DNA of 64,000 nt, from contig JALGPY010000001.1 of NCBI GenBank assembly GCA_023055425.1, forward strand, positions 69,292,691 to 69,356,690, written 5' to 3'. The stretch comes from Linanthus parryae (taxonomy: Eukaryota; Streptophyta; Magnoliopsida; Ericales; Polemoniaceae). Position numbers and translations under genes: made by a program. This document shows, piece by piece, positions 10,746-22,457 of this stretch. Within the stretch, counting starts at the first letter, position 1; every line of letters begins with the position of its first letter. Below the pieces are notes generated by a model. That model ran no database searches and was not told where the DNA came from. It saw only the letters and a program-made list of their open reading frames with translations.

Positions 10746-12900
10746 TTGAAGAAAACCCCCTATGAACTCTTAAAAGGGATAAAGCCAAACATCTCATACT
10801 TCAGACCCTTTGGTTTCACATGCTATGTCCACAACAATGGTAAGGACAAGTTGGGTAAGTTTGATGCAAGAAGTGATGAAATTATATTTCTTGGTTACTC
10901 TATTACTAGAAAATCTTATAGAATCTTTAATAAAAGAACCAAGTTAGTTGAAGAAAGTATTCATGTTATTTTTTATGAAAGCTATGATGGTTCTTTGAGT
11001 GAAAGTTTTGCAGACTTGAATCTGAACAAGCATGAATCAGAAGAAGAAGCTGAGAACTCTCTTGGGTTCAAGAAAGGTTCAGAAGGAAACAGAAGCCATT
11101 TTTAAGACCTTGAAAACAGGTCTCAAGGCCTTGAAAATAAAGATCAAAGCCTTTACGAAGATGATCAGAAAGAGATGAATGATCAGACTGCTACTTCAAG
11201 ACCAGAGAAGCAATATGGAGAGCCTGAACCATGGTCTCCAAGAAAGAGATTCAAATATCTGTCATCTCATCCAGCTGACAATATCATCTCTGACCCAACC
11301 ACTGGCACACAAACAAGATCACAGTTGAAGAATCTTTGTGCCTTCAATGCTTTAATTTCTCTTGTAGAACCCTAAACTGTGAAGGAAGCGTTACCAGAAA
11401 CAGACTGGATTATAGCTATGCAAATTGAACTCAATGAGTTTGAAAGAAATAAGGTGTGGAACCTATTTCCTCCACCTACAAACCAGTCTTTCATTGGTAC
11501 CAGATGGGTGTTCACAAACAAATTGGATGAAAATGGCAAGGTTATCAAAAACAAAGCAAGTTTAGTTTCTCAAGGATACAATCAAGAAGAAGGTATTGAC
11601 TATGAGGAAACTTTTGCTCCAGTTGCCAGGGTAGAAGCAATTAGAGTTCTGCTTGCATTTGCATCTTTCAAAAACGTGAAACTATTTCAAATGGATGTGA
11701 AATGTGCATTTCTAAATGGCTACTTACAAGAAGAAGTTTATGTTGCACAACCTTCTGGTTTTGAAAGTAATAAGTTTCCAGATCATGTTTATAAACTTGA
11801 CAAAGATCTTTATGGCTTGAAATAAGCTCCAAGAGCTTGGTATGAAAGATTGTCAGAATTTATGCTTGAAAATGATTTCAAAAGAGGATAGGTAGACAAG
11901 ACCCTTTTCATAAAAAATCATGAGAAAGATTTACTTGCAGTTCAAATTTATGTTAATGACATTCTGTTTCGATCTACTAATGATCTTCTATGCAAAGAAT
12001 TCTCAAGTCTTATGAGCATGTAATTAAAATGAGCATGATGGGAGAGTTGAACTTCTTCCTTGGACTCCAAATACATCAATTGAATAAGGGCATCTTTCTG
12101 CATCAAATCAAGTACACTAGGGACTTTCTGAACAAGTACAACATGTCTCAATCCAAAGAGATCAAGACTCCAATGAGTTATACAATGTCTTTAGATAAAG
12201 TTGAATTGGGTAAGAATGTCAATGTAAAAGAGTATAGAGGTATGATTGGATCATTGCTATACCTTACTGCTAGTAGACCGGATATCATTTTCAGTGTATG
12301 TATGTGTGCAATATTTGAAGTTGATCCAAAGGAATCACACTTGACTGCTGTGAAGAGAATATTCAGATATCTCAATGGTACAAAATACTTAGGGCTTTGG
12401 TATCCAAGAAATTCTAACTTCTCTTTGCATGGATTTTCAGATTTTGACTTTGCAGGTTACAAAGTTGATAGGCAAAGTACTTCTGGAACTTGCCAATTTA
12501 TTGGATCATCTCTGATCAGTTGGCACTCAAGGAAACAAAACTCAGTGGCTCTATCAACAGCTGAAGCTGAATATATTTCTGATGGAGCATGTTTTTCACA
12601 AGTATTATGGATTGCTCATCAATTGAGGGATCTTGGATTTTATTTTAGAAGTATTCCAATCAAATGTGACAACACCAGTGCAAGATCTATTACAAATAAT
12701 CCAGTACAGCATTCAAGAACCAAGCATATTTATGTATGACACCATTTCATCATAGATCATGCTGAGAAAGGTGATATTGTTCTTGAATTTGTTTCTACTA
12801 ACATGAAACTTGTAGATATCTTCACTAAACCTTTACCAGATGAAAGATATTCAGCTTTAAGACTGGAATTAGGCATGCTAAATAAATATGCATTGGTTTA
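10746..12900 (+). pseudogene. SIRE-like Copia reverse transcriptase and RNase H
   Basis: Integrase C-terminal region (10,746-11,105), then RT (TRWVFTNKLDENGK near 11,500; YEETFAPVAR near 11,601; FQMDVKCAFLNG near 11,688), then RNase H (STAEAEY near 12,558; FTKPLP near 12,821). The catalytic YVDD box reads YVND (about 11,950), so an active-site Asp is lost. Stops fall at 11,823 (after LYGLK), 11,890, 12,020 and 12,737. The protein ends near 12,900, followed by a G-rich stretch (TTAGGGGGAGCATC). Confidence 0.87.
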
Positions 12901-13391
12901 GGGGGAGCATCAGGTAAGGAAGGTAAAATGTTACGTGTTTCAAAGGTTTGAACTGATTTTCAAAGCCTTGAAAATCTATTCAAAGCTATGGTCTTATGTG
13001 TTTCAGCTTAACAGCGTTTCAAGACCTTGAAACTATTTTCAAAGCCTTGAAAATAAGTCTGATAACTGGTTAGTGAATCAACTTGGATCATTTTTGGTAT
13101 TGGGTGCTATCTTTGTAGATATTTGCTCAATATTGCCCCTACCTTTGTCAAAATTCTTTTTTAGCCAAGTATAGTATAAAATTATTTATTTCCAACAGCT
13201 TTAAAGATTTGAATCTTTGTTGATCATTACAGATCTTTTAAGATAAGAAAAATAATGAAGTTTTCTTTTCAAATACAATCTCTCTGAGTATTTATCTCCT
13301 TCTCTTCTCCTTCACTCCGTATCAAATCTACTTCTCTCTATTCTTCTCCCAAACCCTAATGAGCACTAGAAGAGCCTAAGACAAAATCTAA

Positions 13392-14261
13392 ATGGCCGGA
13401 GGTTCAAAACAGAGTACAAAGAAGAAGATAAAGGCAACAGTGGATAAATTTCAAGAGATTAGTGGAGACTCAAGTTCTAGAACTCCTAGTGCAGAGGCAG
13501 TTGCAGAGCTTCCTCCACCCAAGAAAAAAGTCAAGAAGGATGCAACTCCCTCCTTATGCAAGAAGAAGAAGAAAGAGAAGGATGCTGCAGAAAAGCAACG
13601 AGAAACAGAGATCTCTAGCCCCAAGAAGTTGAAGAAAAAGAAGAAGGCAAATCAAGCTGAAAAGGGGAAAGGAAAGGTAACAAAGGAACAACCAGGAGAA
13701 AATGTGGAGAAAGCCTTGCAGATCTACTCAAATAACACTCCTCCTGATGAATCTTTGTTCATCTCAAACACTTCAAAATGTCATTGGTTGGATAGTTTTG
13801 CATCTAGGAAGATTTCTTTTTGTAGCTTGATCACTATGCATATGTTTCTTAGAATGAATCAGAACTATATCACTATGTTGAAGAAAAGCTCTTTGTGTTT
13901 CATGCTAAATCCCCCTGAGCTAGCCTATCCAAGATTTACCAGATTCTTCTATCTCAACATGAAGCAACTTAAGAATTCTCCACACTTAGTTATCAAGTCT
14001 TTAGTTGCTGGAGTTACAATGGAATTAGATCATGCTGAGTTAGCATCTGTCCTAGGGTGTCCTAAGAGGTATGACACAGAGAACTACACTTCTAAGAATG
14101 AAGCCTTGAAGTTGGCCAGAGAAGAATTCTTTCTACCGAATGTTCCTGCATCATCCAAACAGTTAACACACTATGTGTTAAATGTTGAAGATAAAGTTCT
14201 ATTCACTATCTTGATGAGATGCATCAAGATAGTTACTGAGAGGGTGTTATACATTATGTAA
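13392..14261 (+). CDS. Extra 3' ORF of the SIRE-like Copia, unknown function
   Basis: An open 289-codon frame starting ATGGCCGGAGG lies about 490 bp after the pol end. Residues 1-105 are extremely Lys-rich (runs such as KKKKKEK and KKLKKKKK), like a nuclear or nucleic-acid-binding tail. The second half (about residues 120-289) is globular and holds a stretch, SLVAGVTMELDHAELASVLG, that recalls the conserved plant-transposon accessory domain found in long SIRE/Athila elements. I see no signal peptide or clear membrane helix, so an envelope role is not supported. The frame ends TAA at 14,259. Related out-of-frame coding continues to about 14,690, so the original protein was longer. Confidence 0.55.
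   Translation: MAGGSKQSTKKKIKATVDKFQEISGDSSSRTPSAEAVAELPPPKKKVKKDATPSLCKKKKKEKDAAEKQRETEISSPKKLKKKKKANQAEKGKGKVTKEQPGENVEKALQIYSNNTPPDESLFISNTSKCHWLDSFASRKISFCSLITMHMFLRMNQNYITMLKKSSLCFMLNPPELAYPRFTRFFYLNMKQLKNSPHLVIKSLVAGVTMELDHAELASVLGCPKRYDTENYTSKNEALKLAREEFFLPNVPASSKQLTHYVLNVEDKVLFTILMRCIKIVTERVLYIM
13795..13918 (+). repeat. 124-bp segment of the 3' ORF, duplicated at 14,651
   Basis: The stretch from GTTTTGCATCTAGGAAG to ATCCCCCTGA recurs at 14,651-14,774 with about nine mismatches. The second copy directly abuts block 2, sharing the final CTGA with its left edge. Confidence 0.85.
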
Positions 14262-14650
14262 TTGATCATGCATTGCTATGACATTGATCTGTAGAAACAT
14301 GTAATGGAACACATGCTTTTCAGTGAAACAGATCAGAGAAAGTATCCTTTGCCTTTTGCAAACTTACTCACTCTGTTCTTCCAACACCTTGAGATTCCTA
14401 CTGCTGGTGAAGAGTCTATCACTTCTGGGACTGGTGTGCTGAATGACAAAGCTTTTGAAAGATTGGGGTAGTTAAAACCAAAGAGAAGGTTTTGAAGTTG
14501 TATTCAGATTTGACTGAAGAAGAGTTGAATGATAAGAAATTTGTCAAACACAAGGCCTTGACTCCTACTTCAAGCTCGAACACTCAGCCTCCCGATTTGT
14601 CTTCAATCCTTCACAGACTTGATGGTCTAGAGATGGACAATAGTGAGATG

Positions 14651-14774
14651 GTTTTGCATCTAGGAAGATTTCTTTCTGTAGCTTGATCAGTATGCATATG
14701 TTGCTTGGAATGAATCCGAACTGTATCACTATGTTGAAGAAAAGCTCTTTGTGGTTAATGCTAAATCCCCCTGA
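14651..14774 (+). repeat. Second copy of the 124-bp segment, at the edge of block 2
   Basis: Diverged copy of 13,795-13,918. It sits between unique 3' ORF sequence (ending GAGATG) and the start of block 2, like filler DNA at a repair junction. Confidence 0.8.
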
Positions 14775-15925
14775 ACAAAAACAAGTGTTTAGAAGGGGGG
14801 ATATGGTTGTGGGCTTGTATGATCCTTCTGTGGATTTTTTGGGAGGTGGAGCAATTTTTCATCATTTCATTTTATTCTTCCAGATTTATATCAGTCTCAT
14901 TTTTTTCCACATATTTCCACCTCCAATACAAGGCTCTCAAAGACCCACAACAATATAGAAAAATATACAAGCGAGTGGGCTTTTTAAGCTAAACTAAGGG
15001 AGCTATCTAGGTGGTGACGTAACATTTATCCCCCGACACCCCTCTATTTCTGAGACATCGCATGGGGTGTCATTGGTCAGCACCACTCCAATGGGCTACA
15101 AGTTTCCACCAAAAAACGATTAGAATAAAATCTTTTGATAAAGTTCAAATATGTTTAGAGAGTGAACCCTTTCTCAAAAGTAGAAGACGTCAAAGTTTAT
15201 GTGATCAACTTAGTTTGAAGGACTGAAACATGAAAAGTAAGTGTGCCGCTTTGTGAGAACGCATGAGATCGCGGAATATGGGATATTGGTGTAGATGTAT
15301 TGAGTATAAGAGAAGAATACCTTAATAAAATAAAGATAAAAAGAAGATGGACTAAGAGATTTCATTCTTTGGAAACATCTAGCTTTCTAAAAATTCCCCA
15401 TTTTCACATGTTTCTTTTTTTTTCCATTTTTTCTCATTTCATTTGTTTTTCAAAAAAAGTGACTCAACTAAACTTTCTAAGACTCAATAAATCTATCAAA
15501 GAAGAAAATAAAATCTAGACTCAAGATGAAAGGTTAAAATAAATAAAACTACCATAGAAAAGAAAAAAAATCTATGGTTTGACACGAGAAAAGGAAAATG
15601 CTTCTCATGAAAGGTTCCCACATTTTAAAAAAAAAAAAAAAACAATTTTTTCAATTTTTATGATTTTTTCACATTTTTCATTACTGTTTTTTGTATTTTT
15701 CAACATGAAGTAAGCTACAATAGAGAAGAATAAAGTGCATACAAATTCATATAAGAGAAAAGTGATAGAAGGACCTCATTTTCGGGTCTTTTGTCACCAA
15801 GCGCAAGTCCTCCTCCAAGTGCAATCTACAAAATGGTAGTAGAAAGAAACAAAAAAAATTACAAGAAATAGAGATAAACTAATTTATTTATTTACAACTA
15901 GGGAGGTACAGTAAAGATAATGATG

Positions 15926-17580
15926 CTATCCAACCCCCAATCTTGAAAATTTCTTTCCATTCCATGCCCCTACTTTGTTCTTGGAAAAGTACTTCTCACT
16001 TAAATAGTTTGATTCATCAATTAGAATAGAAAAGAGAAGTAGGGGCAAGACACAAAAGATGTGTAAGAGATGCAAGCAAAATCTAACAATAAAGCTAGAG
16101 CAAGTAGTTATGTCATGCATCATCTTAAGAAAAGGATTTGAAATCCTCAAATGACATGAATCATAGAATGAGTCTTCATATGTTTCCAATTTTTCACATG
16201 AAACCACAATTTCAGAGATAGGGGCAACTTGTGAATCCTCAATCTCATCACTTTTAAAGCATGGCACATGGATCTAAGGGTGTGGCCTCAGAATAAAAAG
16301 GAAAAATCATTTGAGAACATGAAACCACATCCAAACCCTTAGGCTCGTGGTTTGGGTCATTGACTTGGTCAAGTTGAGCCAAGAGTAAGTCCTCTTCATC
16401 AAAGTTAAACGAATCTTCCATGAGAAGAGATGAGTAGGAAGCTTTACTACCATACCAAAATTCCAATTCTTACCAAGTAAGCTCATCTAATTCTTTGGAA
16501 GATGTAGTAAAAGAATCTATATGAATCGGAGTATCAACACTTGAACCCCCAACTTACTTGAAGGTTCTCCCACAATTTCTATTGGAGGGGGTTCTCCTAG
16601 AGTATCCTCTAATTCATCACAGAAGAAGTAATGCTCATTATCATTGGAATTTCGGTGAGTAATAGGATCTACTATAGCATAATACAAAACTACATTCCCT
16701 TCATTAGTGGTATCATCAAATTTGACCTCTAACTCATCACATGAGTGGTTTCCATTTTGTGACTCCTCATCACATGTGTCACTATGTGAGTCATCAAAAT
16801 TGGCTTCACTCAGAAGAGTCATCATCAAAACTATCAATCCACTACCAATATCACTAACACATGCTTCTTCAAAATGTGTAAATGAGAAATGAATACAATC
16901 AACTATCCTAGGCAACAAGTCCATTATCAAACACATCATCAAAATTTCGGTAATGAGTAGGCTCGTGATGTGTGAATAGAAACTAGAGACTCTTTTGATG
17001 GTGAGTCTTGTGAATATGAGGATTCCACTCTATCACTCAAGTGACAAAATAATTTCCCTACTTCTCTAAATAATCCTTCAAGTTCACTTTGTGATTCTCT
17101 TAGTGAATCTCTTAGTTATTTTGCGCAATGGATATATTTTTGAAGTGTATCCTCTAGAGAATCATTTATAGGCCCATTTAGCTATTCATTCACATATGTT
17201 TCCCTCTCAAAATAATTCAATCCTCTAGATTCACAAGTCATGTCCTTATAGTCATAAGTGCAAGAATCATAAGAGTTTAAAAACATATAAGTGTGTGAGG
17301 GTGGTGATTGTGCACAAGAAGCATGAGACGTGTAACAATGTGCCCTACTATCATGCCAAGAGTTATCATCCATAGGAAAACAATTATCATTATAAGCATG
17401 CTCATGATTTAAATTCATTGAATCCCTAGAATGATTTTCACAACTAGCATATGCTTAATTAAGGACTTGGAAGAATGCTAGGACAATTCTCGGCCTCATG
17501 ACCACATCTATCACAAATATCACAAGGCATGTTAGGCCACCTCTCACCAAGTCGAAAACGTTCATGAGACATCTTTTCAA
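15926..17580 (-). pseudogene. Degenerate gag-like ORF of the pol-less Gypsy-like element, copy 2
   Basis: This is the better copy. The minus strand starts near 17,573 (MSHERFRLGERW). A complete zinc knuckle, CDICDRCGHEAENC, follows within about 30 residues. A Tyr/His/Ser-rich stretch (HSCDELEV, CYTSHASC), acidic stretches, and a hydrophobic helix near residue -50 from the end (FCLHLLHIFCVLPLLLFSIL, about 16,015-16,075) come next. It ends near 15,926. Several stops divide it. A knuckle at the N-terminus and a possible membrane segment at the C-terminus, with no polymerase, is an odd layout. Function unknown. Confidence 0.55.
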
Positions 17581-17721
17581 ACAAGTAGATGAGAGGTAAT
17601 GTCAAGAGATATGTCTCACAAGCTTAACCAACCATAAGCAACTAGAGTGAATATTAAGAAAACTACCAACAAACTAAGAAAATAAAATAGCAAATAAAAT
17701 CTAACGCCTAGCCTCTCCCCG

Positions 17722-17738
17722 GCAACGGCGCAAAAAAT
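17722..17738 (-). promoter_or_regulatory. Primer-binding site, Gypsy type (block 2)
   Basis: Counterpart of 5,725-5,741. The plus strand reads CCCCGGCAACGGCGC followed by an A-run, adjacent to the LTR edge. Confidence 0.7.
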
Positions 17739-20538
17739 GCGTTCGCCGAAAATCCAATGTATAGGATATCGCTACAAGTAGTAATCTTGTAAGACCGGAG
17801 TAGAATCCACAAGGAGTGGAGGGTTCAGAATTTGACTCAGTAAACTAGAATAGAGAGTATACAACGACTAACTAAAGTGATAAAGGAAATTTCTCATAGG
17901 CTTTAAAGCTTTCCAAGCTATCAAATCCACCAGATAAGCGATGGAGCAAGCTGAGATTTGAGAATTCACTAAACTAAATAACTAAAAACGAGTAAAATCA
18001 CAAGTAGAGAGGGACTAGGGATCTTCGGTTTCTGTAGTGACAAATCCTCCTATTTGACTCAAGCCCGGTTCTCAAATTACATATAGCATTCCACAAGACA
18101 AGTATGTTAAGAAGCGATTGCTTAATGCACTCCAACTCGCCACAAATGAAGTGTGTAATCCTAACACGCTAATCAAGCACTAAAGAGGCTATTCAAATGA
18201 GATTTCCAAATTTCAAGTGTTTCAAGCATCAAACATATGTAAACACACATTGGTGTTTCCACATGAAAGATCAAGCAACAAATGAGATTTGTAAATTCTC
18301 ACACAAATCACCTAACTAGTGCTCGATTTCTCAAAGTTAGGGTTGATGATTTCCTCCCACTCAAATGCAATCCCAAATCAAACAAGTCGAGAGTATTCTC
18401 ACATCTACCTATTCAAACATCAAATACTTCAACAAGAGAATTCCAAACATTGCACTAAGCATTCAAGTAAACCCAATTCAACTGATTCATCATTGATGTT
18501 TAACTTGAAGCAATAGGAAGATTGAGGCACTAAATAGTCCCAAATCTTCCAATAAAATGAACTAGCTAGACATAATAGGGGATTCAAGAGAGATAACGAG
18601 AATTATCATTTAATTCATCACACTTGAATCCAACACAAGTTTTCACCAATTCTTCCTCAAAACTTGAATCAAATACACCAAACTAAGCTACAAATTGATG
18701 AAGAACATGCTAAACTAAGCTAGAAATGAATAGACGGTGAAGAACTTAAGCTACTGTTGTTGTTGAAGCTTTAAAAAAGAGCACACAAAGCAACTAAACA
18801 GAGAATCCCAGAACAGAGCAACACATACCCAACAATGGCTTCAATCAAACATCCTATCTCCCTCTCTTCCTCTTGCTCCTGTTCTTGGCCATGATTATGC
18901 TCAATAAAGAGCTCAAGAGCTCAAGAAAAAGTTCTGAATTGATTGAAATTGGAGAGAGAGAGAAAGAGGAGAATGTCGAAACCCGTCACTGTGGTCGAAG
19001 GGTCTGGAAAGCACGAATTTCTTCAGCTTCCGGTTTATATAGACACGTCTTCGTTCTTTCTTGGCCTCCAAGAACTCATCTAAATTTTCCAATTGAACCC
19101 ACTAGCTCTCAATCGTCAATTTCCATCTTGCCCTCAAAAACCCTAGGAATTGGGGTTTTCATCGTTTCTGGGATTTGGGTCGAATGGAGGGTATTGGAAG
19201 AGATTAGATGAGTTGGGGACCTTGTTTCTATGATTTTGGATCAACTTTGGCGATTTGGGGTCGGGTTGAAGCTTCGAAGAAGCTTGGAGGTTCAGCCATG
19301 GCTTCTCTGCGTGTTTGTCTCGTCGGAGAGAGAGAAAGCTCCAGCTTGTGAAACAAGTTTTGGCCGAATTGCACATTTGCCCCCACAAGTTTGATGGGGG
19401 CTTTAAAATCACCCCCAACTTCCGTTAAAGAGCGCAAATGACCCCCTTGTTGTTAACTCCTCATCAAATAAACCCTAAAAAACTTTGTAAAACTCTAAAT
19501 AGCTGCCCTCTCCGTTAGATTCTTCATAAATTTGCCCTTGACCTTGACTTTTCTTGAAAATTAACTTCTTGAATCTTAAACCTTTTTCATGTCTCTTGGC
19601 CATGATTATGCTCACTAAAGAGCTCAAGAGCTCAAGAACAAGTTCTGAATTGATTGAAATTGGAGAGAGAGAGAGAGGAGAATGTCAAAACCCGTCACTG
19701 TGGTCAAAGGGGTCTGGAGAGCACGAATTTCGTCAGCTTCGGGTTTATATAGACACGTCTTCGTTCTTTCTTGGCCTCCAAGAACTCATATAAATTGTCC
19801 AATTGAACCCACTAGCTCTCAATCGTCAATTTCCATCTTGCCCTCAGGAACCCTAGGAATTGGGGTTTTCATCGTTTCTAGAATTTGGGCCGAATGGAGG
19901 GTATTAGAAGAGAGTAGATGAGTTGGGGACCTTGTTTCTATGATGTTGGATCAACTTTTTGGCGATTTGTGGTCGGGTCGAAGCTTCGAAGAAGCTTGGA
20001 GGTTCAGCCATGGCTTCTTTGCGTGTTTGTCTCGTCGGAGAGAGAAAAAGCTCCAGCTCGTGAAACAAGTTTTGGCCGAATTGCACATTTGCCCCTACAA
20101 GTTTGATGGGGGCTTTAAAATCACCCCCAACTTCCTTTAAAGCGCATAAATGACCCCCTTGTTGTTAACTCCTCAACAAATAAACCCTAAACAACTTTGT
20201 AAAACTCCAAATACCCGCCCTCTCCGTTAGATTCTTCATAAATTTGCCCTTGACCTTGACTTTTCTTGCAAATTAACTTCTTGAATCTTAAAATCAAGTA
20301 CTTCTAATACCTTTTTCATGTCCCTTGGCCCTCCAAATCTCTTTCAATTCACCTCTTGAGCGCCCCCAGGCTATTGTCTTATGTTTGAAAACACGTCTTC
20401 GCCTACAAAGCAAGAGAAACACAACCAAAATTACAAAGACAAGCATAAGTCTAGAAATAGGGATAAACTATGTTAATTACACATAAAAGCAAGTTATGAG
20501 GGACTCATTAACCTACTAAAACATGCAATTTCCATTCA
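17739..20538 (-). repeat. Presumed 5' LTR of the pol-less Gypsy-like element, block 2
   Basis: Counterpart of 5,749-7,665, lengthened to about 2.8 kb by an internal tandem duplication (18,883-20,324) and by sequence absent from copy 1. It ends CCATTCA like copy 1. The PBS-side edge has changed (GCGTTCGCC instead of TGTTCGCC), so that boundary is approximate. Confidence 0.5.
18883..20324. repeat. Tandem duplication (about 0.71 and 0.73 kb units)
   Basis: Unit 1 is 18,883-19,593 and unit 2 is 19,594-20,324, each starting TCTTGGCCATGATTATGCTC. Copy 1 has a single unit (from about 6,885). CTTGGCC occurs at the start of each unit and again at 20,324-20,330 after the second, so the duplication probably arose through this 7-bp microhomology. 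Confidence 0.85.
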
Positions 20539-20589
20539 TCAACAAACATATATAATAGGAAGCCCAAGAGTCAAGAAACCACGCATCAG

Positions 20590-21344
20590 GTTGATGTGCG
20601 ACACCATCTGCCAATCCAACGAAATCGTCCTGGGACGAGCCCGCCTTCTCTACCACGGCTGCAAAGCCGTTCTGTCCCTATTGAGCTCGTTTCGGGCAAT
20701 CTCTCTTCCAGTGCTTATTTCCCTTACAATAAGCACAGGCATCCTTGGGCAACTTAGAACCAGAAAACTGGATTTTCATGTTCCCCTTATCCTTCTTACT
20801 TTCCCTGGTCGTCATCAATCCAGAAGCATGGTCTTTTGTACCTGAGTCTGCACCCTTATAGAGCAGCTCCCTAGCATGGAGCGCCGATGACCTCCTCTAG
20901 GGTTAGGGTGTCCTCATTTACAATAAATGACTGTAGGAAGTTATCGTATGATTGAGGCAACGAGACCAATAACAAGCGTGCGACATCCTCATCATTAAAC
21001 TTCTATTCAATATTACGCAAATCTAAAATATTTGTATTCAATTGATCAAGGTGATCTTTAAGATTCGTATCTTCGAGCATTCGCAGGGTGAATAGTCGTT
21101 GCTTTAGCATCAGCTTGTTGGTGAGTGACTTCGTCATGTAGAGACTCTCCAATTTTAGCCAAAGGTTTGTTGCCTTCTTCTCCATCTTCTTATACTCCGA
21201 TGTTGTAGCATCCATAACTCCTTTGTATGTGGTCAAAGGTGCCCATATTCCTTTCTATTTGAGCAGAGCCTCCATCTTTATCTTCCACAGACTGAAGTTG
21301 TTCCCTCATGTGAACATGTCAATCTTCAACATCGATCCTGACAT
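20590..21344 (-). pseudogene. Copia gag (UBN2-like) relic, block 2
   Basis: The minus-strand ATG at 21,344 opens a gag with NLWLKLESLYM, LMLKQRLFTLRM and LKDHLDQLNT, the UBN2-type gag of Tork-like Copia elements. Stops occur early (TGA after residue about 11; TAG near residue 28), and the frame is lost near 21,003. Remaining gag sequence with a CCHC-region relic continues to about 20,590. It is orthologous in position to 7,690-8,458. Confidence 0.78.
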
Positions 21345-21387
21345 CGTTCTTGGTGGAGTGATCTCGACCTAGGCCCTGATACCAGTT

Positions 21388-21957
21388 TGTTACGACGCTC
21401 ACGATCACTCATGCCTGAGGAACAATGAATAAAACGATAAAACACCCAATCTTACGTGGTTTGCTAGCATAATATATGCTAACTATGTCCACGGGCAAGA
21501 AGAATCTTTATTCACCTGAGGAGAACGTATTACAATGCTCACACACATATTTCGAGGACCCCAAAGGATCAATTTATACCCCAAAACCGCCCTGAGACCA
21601 TAAGGTGATGTTCCATCCTTATTTGCCGGCTCCAGAATTCACTTCGTGCAAAGACACGATGTCTTCGTGCGAAGACTTTGTGCTCTGCATTCGAAGGGTC
21701 GTCCCACTTTGAAACTGGGTCGTCCCACTTTGAAACTGCATCCTGTTATACGAAGACATTCTTGTCTCTATCTTCAAGCGAGGACTCTTCGTGCGAAGAG
21801 CCCCATGTATTCGTGCGAAGAGCCATGGGGCGTAACAACTTCGTTGCTCCTTTGAGTCTCCTGAAGCTTCAAGGCATATTCCAAAAGTTTTCTTTAAATT
21901 TCATTCTGATTGTGTTCCACATGCTATCCTCACATATGTTAAACACTTTCTCCAACA
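21388..21957 (-). repeat. Copia 5' LTR (complete), block 2
   Basis: Read on the minus strand it opens TGTTGGAGAAAGTG and closes GTCGTAACA (about 570 bp). A primer site ACTGGTATCAGAGCC relic follows at once. It contains palindromic CTTCGTGCGAAG motifs near 21,661 and 21,790 and a CCCACTTTGAAACTG direct repeat. The partner 3' LTR is not in the window. Confidence 0.8.
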
Positions 21958-22360
21958 ACCAGTTCATCTAATGTGCCGTTTTCAAGGTGTTAATGGGGTT
22001 CCAGCTTCTAGTTGTGCAGTTTGATGTATTTGTAAGCAAGCAAAGATAACTTAAATTTTGAAGGTGTTAAGGGCTTGCTGCAACAACATCATCGATAAAA
22101 CTTTTATATTAAGAAAATTCAAACATTGTTTTGGATGATGGTTTGTTGATATTTGATTTATATGTAGATGTATCAGTTATACGCTACTTGTGCTCTATAC
22201 TTAGTGCAATTAAATTTAATTTTTAATAGAATTATTGCTAACTTTGTACAAATATATTTTCATAATAATTTATAAATGAATCATTATGATGACGACTAAA
22301 GTAGATGTGAAGATAATGACCAAATAAAGGAGAACGACAAGCTAAGTAGTCGGTAAATAT
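21958..22360. other. Unassigned intergenic sequence
   Basis: AT-rich; no coding potential, repeat or element end recognised. Confidence 0.4.
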
Positions 22361-22362
22361 AA

Positions 22363-22363
22363 C

Positions 22364-22457
<94 letters not shown>

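Larger units (their letters stand above)
8635..14771 (+). mobile_element. SIRE/Maximus-like Copia element, decayed, no LTRs
   Basis: Domains in Copia order: gag with zinc-knuckle relics (8,833 and 9,475), protease (FTDSGCSRHM near 9,730), GAG-pre-integrase (HRKLGHISF near 10,125), integrase (LHMDLCGP near 10,308; APRTPQQNGV near 10,585), RT (11,400-12,100), RNase H (STAEAEY near 12,558 to 12,880), then an extra ORF downstream. Two zinc knuckles, a Glu/Lys-rich gag and an extra 3' ORF point to the SIRE/Maximus lineage. Both ends are cut by the composite blocks, so no LTR or PBS is visible. At least ten stops or frameshifts occur. Confidence 0.88.
14772..21521. repeat. Composite repeat block, copy 2
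   Basis: Direct repeat of 2,521-8,634, with the same edges and the same inner order. It lacks the CACTA-like insertion, keeps about 195 bp deleted from copy 1 near 7,566, and carries a tandem duplication at 18,883-20,324. Its Copia LTR continues intact past the block edge to 21,957. The 14,880-15,900 part is AT-rich noncoding sequence. Confidence 0.85.
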
